From the NCBI GenBank assembly GCA_903853805.1, contig CAINUN010000062.1:1-64000 (forward strand): a stretch of DNA of 64,000 bases, given 5' to 3'. Both the position numbers and the translations under genes were made by a program. Source of the DNA: an uncultured Bacteroidota bacterium (lineage in GTDB: Bacteria; Bacteroidota; Bacteroidia; Chitinophagales; Chitinophagaceae). The notes under the pieces were generated by a model. It did no database searches, was not told where the DNA came from, and was given only the letters and a program-made list of their open reading frames with translations. The stretch's first letter is position 1. Each line of letters begins with the position of its first letter. This document shows, one piece after another, positions 7,398-15,428 of the stretch.

Positions 7398-7703
7398 ATG
7401 AACATTAGTTCAGCCTCCATATTCTCCGATGACTTTCACAATTGGCTTAAAAGTCTAATGAGAGAAATTATTTCGGAATCATTGCAGGAATTCCGTGGTC
7501 AGCAGGAAAATCCTTACTGTAGCCAAATTGCAGACACAAGTGTTACAAAAGTTTACAAACGCAACGAAGTTGCTACAATTTTAAAACGAACTCCAACATG
7601 GGTTAGCACCCAGATTCGAAACAAAAAGTTGCAGGCAACTTTTATTAATGGTCAATATTTAATAAGCGAAAAAGCAATTAAAAAATTTATTGAAAAAAAC
7701 TAG
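7398..7703 (+). CDS. Excisionase-type helix-turn-helix protein
   Basis: 101 residues. The second half is a MerR-like winged helix of the excisionase/HTH_17 type: VYKRNEVATILKRTPTWVS, then QIRNKKLQATFINGQYLIS and a C-terminal helix KAIKKFIEKN. The N-terminal 50 residues are acidic and helical. It ends 2 nt before the integrase gene, as expected for an Xis-Int pair. In such pairs the protein bends att DNA and directs the integrase towards excision; it could also be a simple regulator. Family firm, directionality role inferred. Confidence 0.7.
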   Translation: MNISSASIFSDDFHNWLKSLMREIISESLQEFRGQQENPYCSQIADTSVTKVYKRNEVATILKRTPTWVSTQIRNKKLQATFINGQYLISEKAIKKFIEKN

Positions 7704-7705
7704 TC

Positions 7706-9025
7706 ATGCTACGAATACATTGGTTATTACGAAACCCACGGAAAAAAGGTAAAACAGCAATATATTTTACCGTTAGATACGATGGGCAGGTTGCCCAGAT
7801 TTTCCCTAAAGAGAGTATTGAAACTTCTTTGTGGAATAATAAAGATAATAGCAATAGGCCTAAGCCTATTGCTATTAATAAACCCCTTGAAATGCGCTTG
7901 ATAGAATTTGAAGCGCTCATTAGAAAGGTGTACAAAGAACTAGCAGAGAAAACTATTGGAATTGTTTCACCAAAATTGTTGAAGTCATCTGTATATGCAG
8001 CAATGTGTCCTAATAAAGTTGCCAATTCGGAAGTAGTGCTTAAAAAATTAACTGTTGTAGAGTTCTTTGAAAAGTTTATCAAGGATAGTGAAACTGGAGT
8101 CCGTTTATCTCCAAATGAAACTAAGATCAAAGACAATAGTATCAAACCTTATTACAGTACCATGAAACACTTTATGGAGTTTCAAAAGCAAAATCGCAAG
8201 GTTTATTTATTTGATGATTTTAACCAAGAATTGATTACAAATTTCAATCAGTATTTAATTGCGTTTAAAGTTGATGAGCTTGGAAAAACACTTAGCAGAA
8301 ATGCTGTTGGAAAATACATGCAGGTCTTAAAAACCATGTTGCGATACGGACAACAATTGAAGCTGATTAGCCCTACTTTATTGTTAGAGGTAGTATTAAG
8401 AGTTAGACGAGAAAAAAGTGATAATATTTTTCTTGACGAAAATGATTTGGCCGTAATGGCAACTAATCATTACGAGGGTATTACTGATGTTGTTCGTTCT
8501 TTATTTTTAATTTCAGCTTATACGGGTATGCGTTGGGGTGACCTTGAAAGGCTTACCCAAAACCAATTTGAAAAACAGTTCCAAAAGTATATTGAACAAG
8601 TTCAAGGCAAGACTAATGGAATAGTAACACTTCCTATTCACCCTAACATTAAGAAGATTTACGAAAAGTATGGAAAAACATTACCCAAGTGTCCTTGTAA
8701 TCAGGTGTTCAATAAGCAATTGAAAATTATTGCTAAAACAATTCCAAGTTTATCTCAGCCTTTTACTAAAAGAACAACCCGATCTAACGAGAAAAAAACT
8801 GATCGAAAAGAGCGTTGGAATTTCGTTAGCGCACATACGGCGAGAAGGAGCTTCTGTAGTAATCTATACCTACAAGGAATAGATACTGAAGTAATCATGA
8901 GTTTGAGCGGGCACTCCACCGAGCGTTCTTTCCGACTATATATTGCTGAGGCAGTAAGAAGAAAACAAGCTGATTATATTAACAAGCGTTTTTATGAAAA
9001 CAATGATGATGAATCAGCTGCATAG
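7706..9025 (+). CDS. Tyrosine recombinase / phage-type integrase
   Basis: 439 residues, typical of Bacteroidota integrative element integrases: an N-terminal arm-type domain (RIHWLLRNPRKKGK, YFTVRYDG), a SAM-like core-binding domain around 115-235, and a catalytic domain from ~240. Catalytic residues can be placed: R276 in TGMRWGDL, H377 and R380 in HTARRSF, H403 in SGHSTERSF and nucleophile Y412 in RLYIAEAV. No residue is missing, so the enzyme should be active. It ends 83 bp from the 3' end of tRNA-Phe and points at it, the usual layout when the tRNA 3' end is the attachment site. Confidence 0.9.
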   Translation: MLRIHWLLRNPRKKGKTAIYFTVRYDGQVAQIFPKESIETSLWNNKDNSNRPKPIAINKPLEMRLIEFEALIRKVYKELAEKTIGIVSPKLLKSSVYAAMCPNKVANSEVVLKKLTVVEFFEKFIKDSETGVRLSPNETKIKDNSIKPYYSTMKHFMEFQKQNRKVYLFDDFNQELITNFNQYLIAFKVDELGKTLSRNAVGKYMQVLKTMLRYGQQLKLISPTLLLEVVLRVRREKSDNIFLDENDLAVMATNHYEGITDVVRSLFLISAYTGMRWGDLERLTQNQFEKQFQKYIEQVQGKTNGIVTLPIHPNIKKIYEKYGKTLPKCPCNQVFNKQLKIIAKTIPSLSQPFTKRTTRSNEKKTDRKERWNFVSAHTARRSFCSNLYLQGIDTEVIMSLSGHSTERSFRLYIAEAVRRKQADYINKRFYENNDDESAA

Positions 9026-9072
9026 TAAACTACCGCCACCTACAAAAGGCCACAAGTTGTAAAAACAAAAAA

Positions 9073-9099
9073 TAAAACCCGCTACTGGAGCGGGTTTTA
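9073..9099. terminator. Bidirectional terminator between integrase and tRNA-Phe
   Basis: AAAACCCGCT (9074-9083) and AGCGGGTTTT (9089-9098) form a 10-bp stem with loop ACTGG, extended by T9073-A9099. A run of A on one side and T on the other lets it stop both the integrase transcript and the tRNA transcript from the opposite strand. Confidence 0.85.
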
Positions 9100-9108
9100 T
9101 TTTCTTAG

Positions 9109-9184
9109 TGGTGGTGTGGGCCGGGATCGAACCGGCGACACAAGGATTTTCAGTCCTTTGCTCTACCGACTGAGCTACCGCACC
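9109..9184 (-). tRNA. tRNA-Phe (anticodon GAA)
   Basis: 76 nt including an encoded CCA (complement at 9109-9111). Anticodon stem AAGGA/TCCTT with loop CTGAAAA gives GAA, and T stem GCCGG/CCGGC is perfect. The acceptor stem GGTGCGG against CCACACC has one mismatch, C5 against A68, on the 3' side nearest the integrase. That is what would be left if an element had supplied the tRNA 3' end on integration. This gene is the probable attachment site. Confidence 0.95.
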
Positions 9185-9201
9185 TACCCTTTTTGGGATT
9201 G

Positions 9202-9232
9202 CAAAGATAAAAGTGGCTATCTATTTTCCAAA
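9202..9232 (-). promoter_or_regulatory. Promoter of tRNA-Phe (Bacteroidota type)
   Basis: On the minus strand, TTTG (9232-9229), a 19-nt spacer and TATCTTTG (9209-9202) match the Bacteroidota sigma-A consensus of -33 TTTG and -7 TAnnTTTG. The expected start of transcription is about 10-15 nt before the tRNA. Confidence 0.8.
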
Positions 9233-9280
9233 AATGATTTTCAAAGATTTTTCATTCCGCCATTGTTACTTTGTCATTTC

Positions 9281-9895
9281 ATGGAAATAGCTGCTTTTCT
9301 TACAACACTACAAAACCAACTGTTGCAAACACATTTGACAGAATGGGTTGCAGTTATTTTTGGTATTGTTCAGGTATTGTTGGCTTGGCGCAATCATGTA
9401 TGGCTTTATCCAGCGGGGATAATAAGCACTGTGTTTTCTGTTTATCTACTTGCAGATGTTAGGCTATATGCCGAATCTTTTCTCAATCTTTATTACCTCC
9501 TCATGAGCATTTATGGTTGGTGGCTTTGGGTGAAAAAGAAAAATGAGGCAGCACTTCCAATTTCAAAAACCAATCAGCAAGAATGGACAATTACTTTGCT
9601 CATCATTTTTGTAGGTTGGGCAATACTCTATCTTGTATTAAGAACATATACCCCTTCCGATGTGCCGCTTTGGGATGCATGGGTTTCGGCTACAGCTTGG
9701 GCAGGTATGTGGTTGCTTGCAAAAAGAAAATTAGAAAACTGGATAGTCTTAAATATTTCCAATGTCTTTGCCATTCCATTGCAGTTTCATAAAAACATTC
9801 CCATGTATGCTATGCTGACATGTGTGTTGTTTGTGGTGGCCATTTTCGGTTATTTTCGTTGGAAGAAATTGTTACTAAAAGAAGCAAACCATTGA
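9281..9895 (+). CDS. pnuC: Nicotinamide riboside transporter PnuC
   Basis: 204 residues, with about seven membrane segments. Family features include WVAVIFGIVQVLLAWRNHVWLYPAGI near the N terminus, YAESFLNLYYLLMSIYGWWLW, and the C-terminal WDAWVSATAWAGMWLLAKRKLENW with NISNVFAIPL. PnuC facilitates uptake of nicotinamide riboside across the inner membrane. The ATG at 9281 is chosen because upstream codons run antisense through the tRNA-Phe gene and its promoter. The next gene, a NadR-type kinase, starts inside its stop codon, so transport and phosphorylation are coupled. No NAD-sensing riboswitch was seen in the short upstream gap. Confidence 0.9.
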   Translation: MEIAAFLTTLQNQLLQTHLTEWVAVIFGIVQVLLAWRNHVWLYPAGIISTVFSVYLLADVRLYAESFLNLYYLLMSIYGWWLWVKKKNEAALPISKTNQQEWTITLLIIFVGWAILYLVLRTYTPSDVPLWDAWVSATAWAGMWLLAKRKLENWIVLNISNVFAIPLQFHKNIPMYAMLTCVLFVVAIFGYFRWKKLLLKEANH

Positions 9896-10413
9896 GCATA
9901 AAAAAAATAGCAGTCATTGGTCCAGAATCCACAGGGAAAAGCACTTTGAGCGAAGCGCTTGCCAAGGCATTGAACACTGTTTGGGTGCCAGAGTTTGCTA
10001 GGAATTATCTTGAAGAAATAAATCGTCCTTACACTGAAAATGATTTGTTAGAAATTGCAAAAGGGCAATTAATAAACGAAGAAGCAATGCTTGCAAAAGC
10101 CAATCGTTATTTGATATGCGATACCGACCTTCATGTATTGAAAGTGTGGAGCGAACATAAATACAATCGCTGTGCAAAAGCCATTCTTGAAGCTATTGCC
10201 AAAAATCATTACGACCTTTACATTCTTACATTTATTGACACCGAGTGGACCTATGATCCATTGCGTGAACATCCGCAAGAAGATATGAGGTTGTATTTTT
10301 ACAGACAATTTGAAGATTTGGTACTCAATAGCAACACGCCCTTTTCGATTGTTTCAGGAAATCAAGAACAGCGTTTAATAAATGCAATGAAAGCCATTCA
10401 ACAACTCAAGTAA
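9892..10413 (+). CDS. NadR-type nicotinamide riboside kinase (ATPase domain only)
   Basis: 173 residues from a TTG start at 9892 that overlaps the pnuC stop (TTGA). The P-loop GPESTGKST lies at residues 10-18, followed by VPEFARNYLEEI and the CDTDLHVLKVWSE segment typical of the C-terminal kinase domain of NadR. The N-terminal HTH and NMN adenylyltransferase domains of enterobacterial NadR are absent, as in many Bacteroidota. It would phosphorylate nicotinamide riboside to NMN and so trap what PnuC imports. The longer frame from 9820 is only an overlap with pnuC in another frame. Confidence 0.85.
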   Translation: MSIKKIAVIGPESTGKSTLSEALAKALNTVWVPEFARNYLEEINRPYTENDLLEIAKGQLINEEAMLAKANRYLICDTDLHVLKVWSEHKYNRCAKAILEAIAKNHYDLYILTFIDTEWTYDPLREHPQEDMRLYFYRQFEDLVLNSNTPFSIVSGNQEQRLINAMKAIQQLK

Positions 10414-10419
10414 GCTAAG

Positions 10420-11040
10420 ATGCTCATCCACATTCATCCCGATAATCCTCAGCCACGCAATATTCAAACTGTTGTGGAAACGCTTCGCAATGGTGGTATC
10501 ATTATCTATCCCACCGACACCATTTATGGTTTGGGTTGCGATATCTATAATGCAAAAGCAATTGAGCGCATTTGCCGTATTAAAAACCTCGACCCAAGGA
10601 AAGCTAATTTCTCCTTTGTTTGCTCCGACCTGAGTCATTTGAGCGATTATGCAAAAAGTATTGACACTCCTATCTTTCGTATACTGAAACATTCTTTGCC
10701 GGGTGCTTACACCTTTATTTTACCTGCAAGTAAAGAAGTGCCGAAACTCTTAAAAAGCAAAAAAGACACAGTGGGCATTCGTGTGCCTGAACACCGAATT
10801 ACCCAAATGATTATCAAAGAATTGGGACATCCCATTATGAGTGTTTCCTTGCCCATGGAAGCCGATGTTGAATATTATACCGACCCTGAAATGATTCACG
10901 ATGCTTTTGAAAACTTGGTGGATATTGTTGTAGATGGAGGCATTGGAGGGACTATTCCTTCAACTGTAATTGATTGTTCATCTGGCGTACCCATACTTAT
11001 TCGTGAAGGGGCTGGAGACTGGGAAGAATTGGATGATTAA
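10420..11040 (+). CDS. YciO/Sua5-YrdC family protein
   Basis: 206 residues, the same length as E. coli YciO. Family signatures are GGIIIYPTDTIYGLGCDI, KNLDPRKANFSFVC, GAYTFILPAS, VGIRVPEH and the C-terminal IPSTVIDCSSG. Sua5/YrdC proteins make threonylcarbamoyl-AMP for the t6A tRNA modification. YciO-type members keep the fold but carry a KxR-like motif with altered context, and their activity is less certain. It starts 6 nt after the NadR-type kinase, so it is probably co-transcribed with it. Confidence 0.8.
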   Translation: MLIHIHPDNPQPRNIQTVVETLRNGGIIIYPTDTIYGLGCDIYNAKAIERICRIKNLDPRKANFSFVCSDLSHLSDYAKSIDTPIFRILKHSLPGAYTFILPASKEVPKLLKSKKDTVGIRVPEHRITQMIIKELGHPIMSVSLPMEADVEYYTDPEMIHDAFENLVDIVVDGGIGGTIPSTVIDCSSGVPILIREGAGDWEELDD

Positions 11041-11082
11041 TTGGCTAATCAGGTAAAAAAAATTCAGAAACAGGTTTCAATC

Positions 11083-11112
11083 TTTGTTCGTTTCAATTTT
11101 TGCTTATCTTTG
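11083..11112 (+). promoter_or_regulatory. Promoter of tRNA-His
   Basis: TTTG (11083-11086), an 18-nt spacer and TATCTTTG (11105-11112) lie 19 nt before the tRNA. Confidence 0.7.
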
Positions 11113-11131
11113 CCCTCCCAAAAAACGGGAT

Positions 11132-11206
11132 GGAGATATTAGCTCAGCTGGTTAGAGCGTCGGTTTGTGGTTCCGAAGGTCGTGGGTTCGAAACCCATAT
11201 GTCTCC
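11132..11206 (+). tRNA. tRNA-His (anticodon GTG)
   Basis: 75 nt. The extra G at -1 (11132) pairs with discriminator C73 (11206), the identity mark of tRNA-His. The acceptor stem GAGATAT/ATGTCTC pairs throughout with one G-T. The anticodon loop TTGTGGT gives GTG at 11167-11169. The bottom anticodon-stem pair is T-T. CCA is not encoded. Confidence 0.93.
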
Positions 11207-11217
11207 CTAAAAAATTG

Positions 11218-11242
11218 AAAGCGCCTTAATTAGGCGCTTTTT
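11218..11242 (+). terminator. Terminator of tRNA-His
   Basis: AAAGCGCC (11218-11225) and GGCGCTTT (11233-11240) with loop TTAATTA, followed by TT. Confidence 0.85.
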
Positions 11243-11245
11243 CTG

Positions 11246-11276
11246 TTTCAAACTGACAATAATAATTTTACCTTTG
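11246..11276 (+). promoter_or_regulatory. Probable promoter of the DUF3127 gene
   Basis: TTTC (11246-11249), a 19-nt spacer and TACCTTTG (11269-11276) lie directly behind the tRNA-His terminator and 41 nt before the ATG. Confidence 0.6.
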
Positions 11277-11317
11277 CTACCATAATTATTGTTTCAACTT
11301 TTTAAAAAATAAAGAAA

Positions 11318-11743
11318 ATGAGTCTTGAAGTTACCGGCAAATTGTTAGTAAAATATGATGCACTACAAGTAAGCGAAAAGTTTAAGAAAAGAGAGTTTGT
11401 TCTGAAAGATGATTCCTCCCAATACACACAATACATTTTGTTACAACTCACTCAAGATAAGTGTGATTTAATAGATAAATATCAAATTGAAGACGAATTA
11501 AAAGTTAGTATCAATATTAGAGGTCGTGAATGGAAAAGTCCGCAAGGCGAGGTTAAGTATTTTAATACACTCGAAGCATGGCGTGTAGAAAAAGCAGTTG
11601 TTGGCGGTGCTCAAACATCACAACAAGCACCACAAAACTACCAGCAATCATCTGCGCCTTCAATGAATCAGGCTTCAAACTTCGAAAACACTAGTGGATT
11701 CTACAATCCTACTCCCGAAGGCACTGATGACCTACCTTTTTAA
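11318..11743 (+). CDS. DUF3127 protein (OB-fold, single-stranded nucleic acid binding-like)
   Basis: 141 residues. The first ~95 match the Bacteroidota DUF3127 family: EVTGKLLVKYDALQVSEKFKKREFVL, QYILLQLTQDKCDLID, then VSINIRGREWKSP and FNTLEAWRVE. The family is predicted to be a small OB-fold. A Gln/Ser/Asn-rich flexible tail and an acidic end, TPEGTDDLPF, follow. This resembles the disordered linker and acidic tip of single-stranded DNA-binding proteins. A role in DNA or RNA metabolism is therefore plausible but unproven. It stands alone between its own promoter and terminator. Confidence 0.8.
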   Translation: MSLEVTGKLLVKYDALQVSEKFKKREFVLKDDSSQYTQYILLQLTQDKCDLIDKYQIEDELKVSINIRGREWKSPQGEVKYFNTLEAWRVEKAVVGGAQTSQQAPQNYQQSSAPSMNQASNFENTSGFYNPTPEGTDDLPF

Positions 11744-11765
11744 TTAAAATAATCAATCCTTAAAC

Positions 11766-11793
11766 AATCCCATGCAGTTGCGTGGGATTTTTA
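11766..11793 (+). terminator. Terminator of the DUF3127 gene
   Basis: AATCCCATGC (11766-11775), loop AGTT, GCGTGGGATT (11780-11789), then TTTT. It overlaps the GTG at 11782, which argues for the downstream ATG as start of the next gene. Confidence 0.85.
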
Positions 11794-11799
11794 GTAGCA

Positions 11800-12726
11800 A
11801 TGACAAACACAATTAACGAAAAATCTTTCCTAGTGTTTCAAGCTTATGGCGCTGAAACAGTGATGAACGAATGTGTGTTTGCGTTATTGAGTTTTTGTAG
11901 GCATCATCAACCAAAAGATTGGGAAAAATGGGAAGTGTGGATTTATACGGACAATCCACAATTTTTTAAACAATTTTCAGATTGTCCATTACCTGTTTTT
12001 TATCGAGAAATTAACCAAGAAACTATTCGTCTTTGGCATGGAGAAATTGACTTTGTTCATCGTGTGAAAATTGAAGTGCTACGCGATTTCACGAGCAATC
12101 ATTCAGGCAACATTCTATATTTGGATACCGATGTTTGTTTTACACAACCTATTAATGATATTTTCAACAACATAGGGAAAGGGGATTTGTACATGCATAT
12201 TCTGGAAGGAAAAATTCATGAAAGCAAGAATCTTGTTTTGCAAAAACTTTCTAAGTTTTTAAAAACCAATAGGTCATTTACGGTGAATGGGAATACTATT
12301 TCAATTCCTGAAGAAACAGCCATGTGGAATGCTGGCGTTTTGGGCTTTCACTCTTTCCAAACACCTCTTTTGGAAGATGCTTTACATTTTACGGATGAAG
12401 TGTTCCCTCTGTTTCCCAAGCATCTTGTAGAACAGTTTGCGTTTTCCTTCTTTTTTCAGAAAAACAATAACCTGAAAGCACTTAATATTCATATTATTCA
12501 TTACTGGAATCTTAAAGAAATACGCCCTGTTTTAGCCGCCTTTTTTAAATATTTTAAAAATGAAAAATGGGAAACATTGGTCCGTTTAAGTACTCTTGTT
12601 CAATTTCCAGATTTCATGCAACAGAAAGCTAATTTTTATGAAACAAGAAGTGTTGGTGGTAAGTTATTAAAGAAAAAGTGGACTCCTGAAATTCCTAATT
12701 GGAAAGAAATAAAAAAATATTATTAA
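11800..12726 (+). CDS. Putative glycosyltransferase (nucleotide-diphospho-sugar transferase fold)
   Basis: 308 residues from the ATG at 11800; a longer GTG start would lie in the preceding terminator. It has a GT-A-like layout: LVFQAYGAETVMNECVFALLS at the N terminus, then NILYLDTDVCF with a DxD metal and nucleotide-sugar motif at about residues 105-115, and ETAMWNAGVLGF, an acceptor-side motif seen in GT8-like enzymes. Donor and acceptor are unknown. It shares its stop codon region with the convergent heme A synthase gene (4-nt overlap). Confidence 0.65.
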   Translation: MTNTINEKSFLVFQAYGAETVMNECVFALLSFCRHHQPKDWEKWEVWIYTDNPQFFKQFSDCPLPVFYREINQETIRLWHGEIDFVHRVKIEVLRDFTSNHSGNILYLDTDVCFTQPINDIFNNIGKGDLYMHILEGKIHESKNLVLQKLSKFLKTNRSFTVNGNTISIPEETAMWNAGVLGFHSFQTPLLEDALHFTDEVFPLFPKHLVEQFAFSFFFQKNNNLKALNIHIIHYWNLKEIRPVLAAFFKYFKNEKWETLVRLSTLVQFPDFMQQKANFYETRSVGGKLLKKKWTPEIPNWKEIKKYY

Positions 12727-13772
12727 GCCGTTTTGCGTTTTACTGCATACAAACTTACCATCAACGAAACCAACAAAAACAGCCCAAACAATTGGTGAGA
12801 TTCTGCTAGCAATTCATAGGTTCCAAATCGCTGATTGCCCATTTTTGTGGCATTGAGAATTGTAAAAATACCGAGTATAATTTGAAAAAATGTCAGAATT
12901 ACTGGTAGGAAAACAATTTTATTCAGGAGTGAATTGGTTTCAATGGATGCTAATTCCTTTGCTTTTACAAACCAAAATAGGAGAACGATAATGAGTAGGT
13001 AAGCAAGCGTTCTGTGTATGAATTGAACGCTAATTGGATCGTTCACCCAATTAAAATTAAAGAAAGTATTAGGGATGATTGAGCCATTTACATCAGGCCA
13101 AGTTGGTGCAAATGGTGCCGCTTTCAAACCAGACATAAATGCGCCATAAAATAACTGTACACTTAATAAAATTAGAGAAAAAACTGTGAGTTTATTAATA
13201 GACAAGCTGACAATTATTCTTTCGTTTGGAATCAGCAATTTCAACGCAAACCAAAGTGTATAACACAGCAACACCAATGCTGCTACAAAATGTAAAGCGA
13301 GTTTGATATGATTGACATAAACACTAGTTTCATTTAATCCGCTCGCTACCATAATCCAACCAATTAACCCTTGCAAAGCGCCTAACAAAAAAAGAATAAT
13401 GAAGGGAACGATCATTTTTTTATCAAAATATTTTTTTATCAAAAAATAGGCAAAGCCAACTACAAAAACCACCCCCATCAATCGCGCCCAAAGACGATGA
13501 AACCACTCCCAGAAAAAAATGAATTTGAAATCATCAATAGTAAACGTTGAGTGTAATAATTGAAATTGGCCAATGTGTTTATACTTCTCAAATTCAGTTT
13601 GCCAGGCATTTTGTGACATAGGCGGTAATGCTCCAGTGATAGGCTTCCATTCGGTAATAGATAGCCCTGATTCAGTGAGGCGGGTGACACCTCCCAAAAG
13701 TACTTGCATAATTATCATAAATACACCGGATAATAGCCAAATTCCTACAGCCTTACTTTTTTTGTTTACCAC
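12723..13772 (-). CDS. ctaA: Heme A synthase (COX15/CtaA)
   Basis: 349 residues from a GTG start. It has eight predicted membrane segments and family signatures MQVLLGGVTRLTESGLSITEWKP, the WEWFHRLWAR segment with a heme-ligand His, the HIKLALHF segment, and the later FIHRTLAYLL and ESHQLFGLFL His-containing helices. It oxidises the C8 methyl of heme O to the formyl of heme A for aa3-type cytochrome oxidase. No oxidase subunit gene is in the window. It overlaps the convergent glycosyltransferase gene by 4 nt, and no terminator separates them. Confidence 0.93.
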   Translation of the reverse strand: MVNKKSKAVGIWLLSGVFMIIMQVLLGGVTRLTESGLSITEWKPITGALPPMSQNAWQTEFEKYKHIGQFQLLHSTFTIDDFKFIFFWEWFHRLWARLMGVVFVVGFAYFLIKKYFDKKMIVPFIILFLLGALQGLIGWIMVASGLNETSVYVNHIKLALHFVAALVLLCYTLWFALKLLIPNERIIVSLSINKLTVFSLILLSVQLFYGAFMSGLKAAPFAPTWPDVNGSIIPNTFFNFNWVNDPISVQFIHRTLAYLLIIVLLFWFVKAKELASIETNSLLNKIVFLPVILTFFQIILGIFTILNATKMGNQRFGTYELLAESHQLFGLFLLVSLMVSLYAVKRKTA

Positions 13773-13958
13773 ATTTTTTGTTTTCAGTGCCGAAATTAAA
13801 ACAAGGCTACGCGAATAATAAAAAAAATCTTTTAAAAATTTGGATTGAAATATATCTTTCCTATCTTAGTAACATAAAACTAATTGAGGCTTATTAAGTT
13901 AATGTGAATAATCTCGTTTTCTTGCCTCTATCCTTGATCCTTAAACTGTTTCAAACTC

Positions 13959-14249
13959 ATGCGTAAAGCCGATGTAGTAGCAAATATTGCTGAAAAAACC
14001 GGAATCCCCAAAGTTGACATTTTAGTAGCAATGGAAGCCTTTTTCAATGAGATAAAATTATCGCTCATTGAAGGCGAGCCAGTATTTATTAGGGGTTTTG
14101 GAAGTTTTATATTAAAGAAAAGGGCAGCCAAAGTTGGAAGAAATATAAAGAAAAATATTTCAGTAGATATTCCCGAACACCACATCCCTTCCTTTAAGCC
14201 TGCAAAAGAATTTATGTCCGCTGTAAAAGAAAAGGCAATAAAAAAATAG
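13959..14249 (+). CDS. HU/IHF family DNA-binding protein
   Basis: 96 residues, the usual HU length. KADVVANIAEKTGIPK, the dimer core and FIRGFGSFILKKRAAKVGRN leading into the DNA-binding arm, then IPSFKPAKEF, are all present. The arm tip lacks the usual RNPKTG and reads KKNISVDIPEHH, as in several Bacteroidota paralogues. It bends DNA as a dimer. The TPR gene 34 nt downstream may share its transcript. Confidence 0.92.
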   Translation: MRKADVVANIAEKTGIPKVDILVAMEAFFNEIKLSLIEGEPVFIRGFGSFILKKRAAKVGRNIKKNISVDIPEHHIPSFKPAKEFMSAVKEKAIKK

Positions 14250-14283
14250 TAAGATTCTTAAGCGCTGAACCAAAGGTGTATTT

Positions 14284-15144
14284 TTGTGCAAAATAACTAT
14301 TTTGCGCACTAATCATTATTTGACCATATCGACTGCAATTATGTTTATTGCAATTCTATATATATTCGGCAACAATATTCCACCGAAGAAAGATGCCGCT
14401 TTCACATCAACCACTTCAGCGCGTGCCAACCACTCTTCGCAAGTAGTTTCATTTAGCAATCTATTAGTAAGTGCTAAAAAAGAGGTTAGTTCGGTAGCTG
14501 CGCAGAAAATAGCTGCACTTGAAAGAAAAATTTCTTTAATACAAGATTCTTCTAAGGCAATTTTATTTTTTGACTCTTTAGCTAAAGTTTGGGAACAAGA
14601 AAAACATCAAGAAATAGCCGCGCAGTACATACTATTTTCAGGTAAATTTGGTAATTCGGAAAAAAAGCTCACCTTTGCAGCCCAATTATTTTTAAAGCTC
14701 GCAGATGCTAATCAAAATGAAGGAATTCGTTCATGGGAAGCAAAGCAAGCAATGTTTGGGTTTCAGCAAGTTATAGCTCTTAATGAAAATAATGAATCGG
14801 CGAAAACAGGCTTGGCTCAATGCTACCTCGGTACTGGTGAAACCATGAAAGGTATTTTGATGCTACGAGAAGTTGCAGAAAATAATCCCCAAAATGTGGA
14901 CGCTAATTTGTTGCTTGGACAACAAGGTATTGTTTCTGGTCAGTTAGATAAAGCTCAGAAAAGATTTGAAAAAGTCTTACAGCTTGCACCAAATAATGTA
15001 GAAGCTATGCTTGGATTAGCTGAAGTAATGAAGAGCAAGGGTGACATGCAGAAAGGTATCGATTTGTTGCAGAAAGCAAAGAAAACAATGAATAGTCCTG
15101 AATTTAGTAAGGATATTGACCAATATATTAATACATTTAAATAA
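14284..15144 (+). CDS. TPR protein with N-terminal membrane anchor
   Basis: 286 residues from a TTG. An alternative ATG lies at 14341, inside the hydrophobic stretch (STAIMFIAILYIFGNNI) that forms a membrane anchor. TATTTTTG at 14279-14286 resembles a -7 box and, if real, would rule out the TTG. After a Ser/Ala linker come at least three tetratricopeptide repeats (from ~150), for example NENNESAKTGLAQCYLGTGE and APNNVEAMLGLAEVMKSKGD. It probably scaffolds protein complexes on the periplasmic face. It sits between HU and the mS38-like/rng pair, a conserved-looking context in which its partner is unknown. Confidence 0.7.
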   Translation: MCKITILRTNHYLTISTAIMFIAILYIFGNNIPPKKDAAFTSTTSARANHSSQVVSFSNLLVSAKKEVSSVAAQKIAALERKISLIQDSSKAILFFDSLAKVWEQEKHQEIAAQYILFSGKFGNSEKKLTFAAQLFLKLADANQNEGIRSWEAKQAMFGFQQVIALNENNESAKTGLAQCYLGTGETMKGILMLREVAENNPQNVDANLLLGQQGIVSGQLDKAQKRFEKVLQLAPNNVEAMLGLAEVMKSKGDMQKGIDLLQKAKKTMNSPEFSKDIDQYINTFK

Positions 15145-15163
15145 CCAAATAAAATCTTTTATT

Positions 15164-15253
15164 ATGCCTTGTGGTAAAAAAAGAAAAAGACATAAAATTG
15201 CTACCCATAAACGCAAAAAGCGTTTGAGAAAGAACCGTCATAAGAAGAAATAA
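15164..15253 (+). CDS. Very small basic ribosomal protein, AURKAIP1/COX24 (mS38-like) type
   Basis: Only 29 residues, starting MPCGKKRKRHK, with the core HKRKKRLRKNRHKK at the C terminus; more than half are Lys, Arg or His. This matches the short AURKAIP1/COX24-domain proteins annotated in many Bacteroidota and the C-terminal motif of mitochondrial small-subunit protein mS38. By that homology it should bind the 30S subunit. It starts 19 nt after the TPR gene, 175 nt before ribonuclease G. Confidence 0.85.
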   Translation: MPCGKKRKRHKIATHKRKKRLRKNRHKKK

Positions 15254-15428
15254 TCGGGGTTCGAAGCTGAAAATTTTCAAAATTTTTATTGTTCCTTTAC
15301 AGCAGTTCCTTACAATTTTTACATTCAGATAATGGAGTAAAAATTGTGGGGTTTTGCCATTTACAATATTTATTTTCAGCACTTACCTTTTGTGAAATCC
15401 GGAAAAGAAGAAAGAAGTAGACGGCTGT

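Noticed and set aside
1-9000. Second copy of the tRNA-Phe 3' end as left attachment site
   Set aside because: Looked for the acceptor and T-arm sequence by eye and did not find it; the boundary may be outside the window.
9116-9280. 55 extra N-terminal codons of pnuC
   Set aside because: They run antisense through tRNA-Phe and its promoter.
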